From contig JBBAGE010000074.1 of assembly GCA_041655055.1 (NCBI GenBank), forward strand, positions 1 through 11,134: a stretch of DNA of 11,134 nucleotides, in the 5' to 3' direction. Below the pieces are notes generated by a model, which was not told where the DNA came from, searched no databases, and saw only the letters and a program-made list of their open reading frames with translations. A program made the position numbers and the translations under genes. The stretch comes from JBBAGE01 sp041655055 (GTDB taxonomy: Bacteria; Pseudomonadota; Alphaproteobacteria; Rhodobacterales; Rhodobacteraceae). This document shows, one piece after another, positions 7,338 to 11,134 of this stretch. Position 1 is the first letter of the stretch, and the number at the start of each line of letters is the position of its first letter.

Positions 7338-8117
7338 TCAGGCCGTCGCCCGCACCGGGCGGCGGCTGCGCGCCTTGACCCAATCACGGGCGGCATCGCC
7401 AAAGGCTTCGAACAGGGGGCGCGAAACGGGGTCTTCGCCGGCATTATATTCAGGGTGCCACTGCACCGACAGGGTAAAGCCGGGCGCATCCTTGACGTAA
7501 ATCGCCTCGGGGGTGCCATCGGGGGCGTAACCATCGATCACCACACGTTTGCCGGGCTGTTTGATCCCCTGCCCGTGCAGCGTGTTGGTCATCACCTCAT
7601 CCGCGCCGAAAAGCCGCGCGAACGGCCCGTCGGGGCCAAGCGTCACCTTGTGGCGCAGAGCAAAGATTTCCTCGATCGTGCCATCGGGGGGCATGCGGTG
7701 GTTCATCCGCCCCGGCAGATCGCGGATTTCGGGATAAAGCGATCCGCCCATGGCGACGTTCACTTCCTGAAAGCCGCGACAGACCCCCATGAACGGCTGG
7801 CCGCGTTCGACACAGGCGCGCACCAGCGGCAAAACCACCGCATCGCGGCTGCGATCAAAGGTGCCATGCGCCTCGGTTTCTTCTTCGCCATATTCTTCGG
7901 GATGCACATTCGGCCGCCCGCCTGTCAGCAAGAAACCGTCACATGACTCCAGCAATTCCTCGACCCGGACCAGGCGCGGATCGGCCGGGATCAGCAGGGG
8001 CAGACAGTCAGACACCTGGGCCACGGCTTCGAAATTCATCAAAGCCCCCAGATGGGTCTGAAAGTTTTCGTTGATCACCTGATAATTGCTGATGATGCCG
8101 ATGACGGGACGTGCCAT
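7338..8117 (-). CDS. Gamma-glutamyl-GABA hydrolase family protein (peptidase C26, PuuD-like)
   Basis: This 259-residue class I glutamine amidotransferase-like hydrolase probably cleaves the gamma-glutamyl bond of a gamma-glutamyl compound in the cytoplasm, as PuuD does in putrescine breakdown. The catalytic triad is visible: nucleophile Cys113 in FMGVCRGFQEVNVAMGG, with His221 and Glu223 in SVQWHPEYN. Other family marks are the N-terminal RPVIGIISNYQ, DGFLLTGGRPNVHPEEYG at 60-77, and NTLHGQGI at 178-185. Length matches E. coli PuuD (254 residues). The ATG at 8115-8117 is chosen because GAGGAAAGC precedes it and homology begins there; the frame is open back to 8264 but that part is not family-like. 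No other polyamine gene lies in the window, so the natural substrate is open. It converges on iorB with a 3-bp gap and diverges from pepN. Confidence 0.93.
   Translation of the reverse strand: MARPVIGIISNYQVINENFQTHLGALMNFEAVAQVSDCLPLLIPADPRLVRVEELLESCDGFLLTGGRPNVHPEEYGEEETEAHGTFDRSRDAVVLPLVRACVERGQPFMGVCRGFQEVNVAMGGSLYPEIRDLPGRMNHRMPPDGTIEEIFALRHKVTLGPDGPFARLFGADEVMTNTLHGQGIKQPGKRVVIDGYAPDGTPEAIYVKDAPGFTLSVQWHPEYNAGEDPVSRPLFEAFGDAARDWVKARSRRPVRATA
7342..7366 (+). terminator. GC-rich hairpin just after iorB, possible transcript end
   Basis: On the plus strand an 11-bp stem (7342-7352 with 7356-7366) contains one U-G pair and closes on a CAC loop. It begins 8 nt after the iorB stop codon but lies within the last codons of the antiparallel PuuD-like gene. 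There is no U-tract, so it may act as a weak terminator, an mRNA-stabilising 3' end, or be a chance result of GC-rich coding sequence. Confidence 0.35.
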
Positions 8118-8158
8118 GCTTTCCTCTCGCGCTTCATGGCAGCATATCGCGCAACACC

Positions 8159-8187
8159 TTTGTAAAAAAGGCCAAAAAACTGCGCAA
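8159..8187 (-). promoter_or_regulatory. Candidate promoter of the PuuD-like gene
   Basis: On the minus strand TTGCGC (8182-8187, a -35 keeping the key TTG) and TACAAA (8159-8164, -10, four of six matches) are separated by 17 bp. The -10 box ends about 41 bp before the ATG at 8117. The spacer holds two 6-bp A/T runs in helical phase, described in the findings. The call is by eye only. Confidence 0.38.
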
Positions 8188-8272
8188 TTCACGCGATTGT
8201 CGATAACTCGCGGAAATGTCACCTCTGGTTGCCGCCGCGCGCGCGCAGGTCTACGCTGCACCAACCCCGGCC

Positions 8273-8278
8273 AAAGGA
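8273..8278 (+). promoter_or_regulatory. Ribosome-binding site fixing the pepN start
   Basis: AAAGGA ends directly against an ATG at 8279, which is too close for initiation, but lies 9 nt before the in-frame ATG at 8288. It therefore favours 8288 as the pepN start over the ATG at 8279 and the longer frame from 8216. Confidence 0.6.
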
Positions 8279-8287
8279 ATGAACCCG

Positions 8288-10846
8288 ATGAAAGACAGCC
8301 CCGCCCGCACGATCCACCTTGCCGATTATGCGCCCTTTGGGTTTATCGTCGATCATGTGGCGCTGACCTTTCGGCTGGCCCCCGATGCCACGCGGGTGCT
8401 GTCGGCCATTCGGTTTCGCCCCGATCCCGCTGCGCCGGGGCGGGAATTTTTCCTGCATGGTGAAAACCTGCGGCTGATTTCCGCGCGTATCGACGGGCAG
8501 GCGATCAGCGCCCGCATCACCCCCGAGGGGCTTTCTTGCGACGTGCCCGACCAGCCGTTTCTGTTCGAGGCCGAGGTCGAGATTTCGCCCGACACCAACA
8601 CCGCGCTCGAAGGGCTTTATATGTCGCGCGGCATGTATTCCACCCAGTGCGAGGCCGAGGGCTTTCGCAAGATCACCTATTACCCCGACCGCCCCGATGT
8701 AATGGCCCGTTTCGATGTGCGCATCGAGGGCGATCTGCCGGTGCTGCTGTCAAACGGCAATCCGGGCGCATCGGGGCCGGGCTGGGCCGAATGGTCGGAT
8801 CCGTGGCCGAAACCGGCCTATCTGTTCGCGCTGGTGGCGGGCGATTTGCGGCCGCACCGCGATACATTCACAACCATCGAGGGGCGCGAGGTCGCGCTGG
8901 CCGTCTGGGTGCGCCCGGGGGATGAGGATAAATGCGCCTTTGCGATGGAATCGCTGAAACGCGCGATGGTCTGGGATGAACAGGTCTATGGCCGCGCCTA
9001 TGATCTTGATGTGTTCAATATCGTGGCCGTGGATGATTTCAACATGGGCGCGATGGAAAACAAGGGGCTGAATATTTTCAATTCCGCCGCCGTATTGGCC
9101 AGCCCGGCCACATCGACCGATGCCAATTACGAACGGATTGAAAGCATCATCGCGCATGAATATTTCCACAACTGGACCGGCAATCGCATCACCTGCCGCG
9201 ATTGGTTTCAGCTCTGCCTCAAGGAAGGGTTGACCGTTTACCGCGATCAGATGTTTTCGGGCGATCTGCGCGGCCATGCGGTCAAACGCATCGGCGAAGT
9301 CAGCGCGCTGCGCGCCCGCCAGTTTCGCGAAGACGCGGGGCCGCTGGCCCATCCCGTGCGCCCCGAAAGCTTTGTCGAGATCAACAATTTCTATACCGCC
9401 ACCGTCTATGAAAAAGGCGCCGAGCTGATCGGCATGCTGCGCACTTTGGTGGGGGATGCCGCCTATTATCAGGCGCTTGATCTTTATTTCACCCGCCATG
9501 ATGGCCAGGCCGCCACGATCGAAGATTGGCTGCGCGTGTTCGAAGATGTGACCGGCCGCGATCTGCGCCATTTCAAACGCTGGTATGCCCAGGCCGGCAC
9601 CCCGCGCCTGTCGGTGCGCGAAGATTACGCCGATGGCACCTATACGCTGCATTTCACCCAGACGACGCCGCCCACCCCCGGCCAGCCGGACAAAGCGCCG
9701 CTGGTGATCCCGATCGCGCTGGGGCTTTTGGGGCAGAATGGCGATGAGATCCTGCCCACTACGGTGCTGGAAATGACCGAAGCTGAACAAAGTTTCAGCT
9801 TCAAGGGGATGGCCGGCAAACCGCTGCCCTCGATCCTGCGCGGCTTTTCTGCCCCGGTGATTTTGGAATATGATCAATCCGCCGCCCAGCGCGCATTCAT
9901 GCTGGCCCATGATACCGATCCGTTCAACCGCTGGGAAGCGGGGCGGATGCTGGCCAAAGATGTGCTGCGCGCGATGATCGTCGATGGCGCCGCCCCCGAT
10001 CCCGCCTTTGCCGAGGCGCTTGGCAATGTGCTGCGCGACGATGCCCAAGACCCCGCGTTTCGCGCCATGGTGCTGGCGCTGCCGGGCGAGGATGACATGG
10101 CCCAGACGCTGCACAGCGGCGGCATCATCCCCGATCCGGGCGCGATTCACACAGCCCGCCGGGCGCTGCAACAGACGATTGCCACCGCGCTTGAGGCCCC
10201 CCTGGCCGCGCTTTATGACGCGATGGTCGTGCCCGGGCCCTATACGCCAGAGCCCGCGGATATCTCGCGCCGGGCATTGCGGCTTGCGGCGCTGGGTTAC
10301 CTGAGCCGGCTGGATGGCGGGGAACGCGCGCAGGCGTTGTTTGATGGCGCCGACAACATGACCGAACAGCTTGACGCCTTTGGCGCATTGCTGCTGGCCG
10401 GGCGCGGCGATGCGGCCAGCGCGGCGTTTTATGCGCAATGGCAGCACGAACGGCTGGCGCTGGATAAATGGTTTTCGATCCAGATCGCGACATCCGAACC
10501 CGATCAGACCGCGCAGATCGCCAGCGATCTGATTGCCCATCCCGATTTTGACTGGAAAAACCCCAACCGATTCCGCGCGGTGATCGGCGCGCTGGCGATG
10601 CATCCGGCGGGTTTTCACCACCCCGGCGGGGCGGGATACCGGCTGTTGGGTGATTGCCTGATCCGTCTTGATCCGCTCAATCCGCAAACCGCGGCGCGCA
10701 TGTCGGGGGCGTTCGAAACATGGCGGCGCTATGATGCCGACCGACAGGCCCTGATGAGCGCGCAATTGCACCGCATTGCGGCCACCGAAGGGCTAAGCCG
10801 GGATACGACCGAAATGGTCAGCCGGATTCTGGGGCCAGCGCGCTAG
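8288..10846 (+). CDS. pepN: Aminopeptidase N (M1 family zinc metallopeptidase)
   Basis: This 852-residue enzyme removes N-terminal amino acids from peptides in the cytoplasm with one zinc ion. It is close to E. coli PepN (870 residues) in length and layout: an N-terminal beta domain, a thermolysin-like catalytic domain, a small beta-sandwich, and a long C-terminal helical domain. Key motifs are intact: GAMEN exopeptidase motif at 254-258; zinc site HEYFH at 290-294 (His290, His294, base Glu291) with third ligand Glu313 in CLKEGLT; and Tyr374 in YTATVYEKGAE, the transition-state tyrosine. The start at 8288 (MKDSPARTIHLADYAPFG) is favoured by the AAAGGA at 8273-8278; in-frame starts at 8279 and 8216 add residues without family likeness. 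It diverges from the PuuD-like gene. Its TAG stop overlaps the stop of the convergent SLT gene by 4 bp. No signal peptide is seen. Confidence 0.97.
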   Translation: MKDSPARTIHLADYAPFGFIVDHVALTFRLAPDATRVLSAIRFRPDPAAPGREFFLHGENLRLISARIDGQAISARITPEGLSCDVPDQPFLFEAEVEISPDTNTALEGLYMSRGMYSTQCEAEGFRKITYYPDRPDVMARFDVRIEGDLPVLLSNGNPGASGPGWAEWSDPWPKPAYLFALVAGDLRPHRDTFTTIEGREVALAVWVRPGDEDKCAFAMESLKRAMVWDEQVYGRAYDLDVFNIVAVDDFNMGAMENKGLNIFNSAAVLASPATSTDANYERIESIIAHEYFHNWTGNRITCRDWFQLCLKEGLTVYRDQMFSGDLRGHAVKRIGEVSALRARQFREDAGPLAHPVRPESFVEINNFYTATVYEKGAELIGMLRTLVGDAAYYQALDLYFTRHDGQAATIEDWLRVFEDVTGRDLRHFKRWYAQAGTPRLSVREDYADGTYTLHFTQTTPPTPGQPDKAPLVIPIALGLLGQNGDEILPTTVLEMTEAEQSFSFKGMAGKPLPSILRGFSAPVILEYDQSAAQRAFMLAHDTDPFNRWEAGRMLAKDVLRAMIVDGAAPDPAFAEALGNVLRDDAQDPAFRAMVLALPGEDDMAQTLHSGGIIPDPGAIHTARRALQQTIATALEAPLAALYDAMVVPGPYTPEPADISRRALRLAALGYLSRLDGGERAQALFDGADNMTEQLDAFGALLLAGRGDAASAAFYAQWQHERLALDKWFSIQIATSEPDQTAQIASDLIAHPDFDWKNPNRFRAVIGALAMHPAGFHHPGGAGYRLLGDCLIRLDPLNPQTAARMSGAFETWRRYDADRQALMSAQLHRIAATEGLSRDTTEMVSRILGPAR

Positions 10847-11134
10847 GCTTTGCAATAACTTTGATTGCGGGTCCATTCCATCATCTCGGCGCGTTTGGCG
10901 GCGGAATGGAACGGGCCCCAATCGGCGGCAACGCCCCGCCCGCCTTCGGCCACCACACCGTCGCGGGGCACCGTATGCGACAGAATCCGAATCGCGCAGC
11001 TTAAATTGCCCGAGCCGTTTTTCAGCGCATCGCCGCTGGTATGTTCACAACCATAGCCGCGCGCGGTGGCGGGTGAAATCTGCACCAGCCCGAACCATTG
11101 GCCACCGCCGCCCACAGCCTCGGGGTTCCAGGTG
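10843..11134 (-). CDS. Transglycosylase SLT domain protein, C-terminal part (cut by window edge)
   Basis: About 96 C-terminal residues are visible; the gene enters from the right edge and stops with TAG at 10843-10845. The visible part has WNPEAVGGGGQWFGLVQISPA, which contains the G-L-x-Q-I-x-P-x-T-A motif of SLT-type lytic transglycosylases, then RGYGC, GNLSCAIRIL, RGVAADWGPFH and a terminal SYC. This resembles small exported SLT proteins of Rhodobacteraceae that cut peptidoglycan. The catalytic glutamate would lie upstream, outside the window, as would any signal peptide. Several cysteines in the visible tail suggest a secreted, disulfide-bonded fold. A GTG at 11115 lies inside the conserved domain and is not the real start. 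The stop overlaps that of pepN within the palindrome CTAG. Confidence 0.82.
   Translation of the reverse strand, partial: TWNPEAVGGGGQWFGLVQISPATARGYGCEHTSGDALKNGSGNLSCAIRILSHTVPRDGVVAEGGRGVAADWGPFHSAAKRAEMMEWTRNQSYCKA

Noticed and set aside
8118..8264. 49-codon upstream extension of the PuuD-like frame
   Set aside because: The extension crosses the candidate promoter and lacks similarity, and a good ribosome-binding site precedes the ATG at 8117.
8216..8287. Longer pepN start at 8216 or 8279
   Set aside because: The added residues are not family-like, and the AAAGGA site is correctly spaced only for the ATG at 8288.
8750..10771. 673-codon minus-strand frame opposite pepN
   Set aside because: Covers a fully conserved pepN in antisense, has no motif, and shows the usual composition of a third-position GC shadow.
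1..11134. CRISPR array, tRNA/rRNA, insertion sequence, prophage, toxin-antitoxin or defence genes
   Set aside because: No regularly spaced repeats, RNA gene signatures, transposase motifs or flanking terminal repeats were seen on either strand; almost all bases are taken by recognisable genes.

Overview
The window is an 11.1-kb, high-GC stretch of ordinary chromosome from an alphaproteobacterium, most likely of the Rhodobacter/Roseobacter group. The signs are a fused pntA followed by pntB with Rhodobacter-like sequence, a DUF3422 protein, a PepN and a small SLT-domain protein of the types familiar in Rhodobacteraceae, and strong G/C preference at third codon positions in every gene. The window cuts through a gene at each end. 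I see no mobile element, phage, CRISPR, RNA gene or defence system, and no clear base-composition break that would suggest recent transfer.

Layout. (1) Positions 1-551, minus strand: N-terminal part of a DUF3422 protein with its own candidate promoter. (2) Positions 663-3722, minus strand: the pntAB operon for proton-translocating NAD(P) transhydrogenase, read from a GTG start at 3722 through pntA and pntB to a hairpin terminator at 663-684. (3) Positions 3723-4008: divergent intergenic region with a perfect 17-bp palindrome beside a weak pntA promoter candidate. (4) Positions 4009-7334, plus strand: a YafP-like GNAT acetyltransferase, then a two-subunit molybdenum hydroxylase of the IorA/IorB type whose large subunit has a twin-arginine signal. 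(5) Positions 7338-8117, minus strand: a class I glutamine amidotransferase-like hydrolase of the PuuD family. (6) Positions 8288-10846, plus strand: aminopeptidase N. (7) Positions 10843-11134, minus strand: C-terminal end of an SLT-domain (lytic transglycosylase-like) protein.

Functionally these are mostly independent housekeeping or accessory metabolic units: NADPH supply driven by the proton-motive force (PntAB), periplasmic oxidation of an unknown aldehyde or N-heterocycle (IorAB), hydrolysis of gamma-glutamyl compounds (PuuD-like), peptide turnover (PepN) and cell-wall cleavage (SLT protein). The packing is tight: the two convergent pairs are separated by 3 bp (iorB/puuD-like) and overlap by 4 bp (pepN/SLT). 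The points most worth a second look are regulatory and structural: the palindrome upstream of pntAB, the phased A-tracts in the puuD-like promoter region, the hairpin of iorB embedded in the antiparallel gene, and the absence of any electron acceptor or cofactor-insertion gene beside IorAB. I found no convincing new biological system here.
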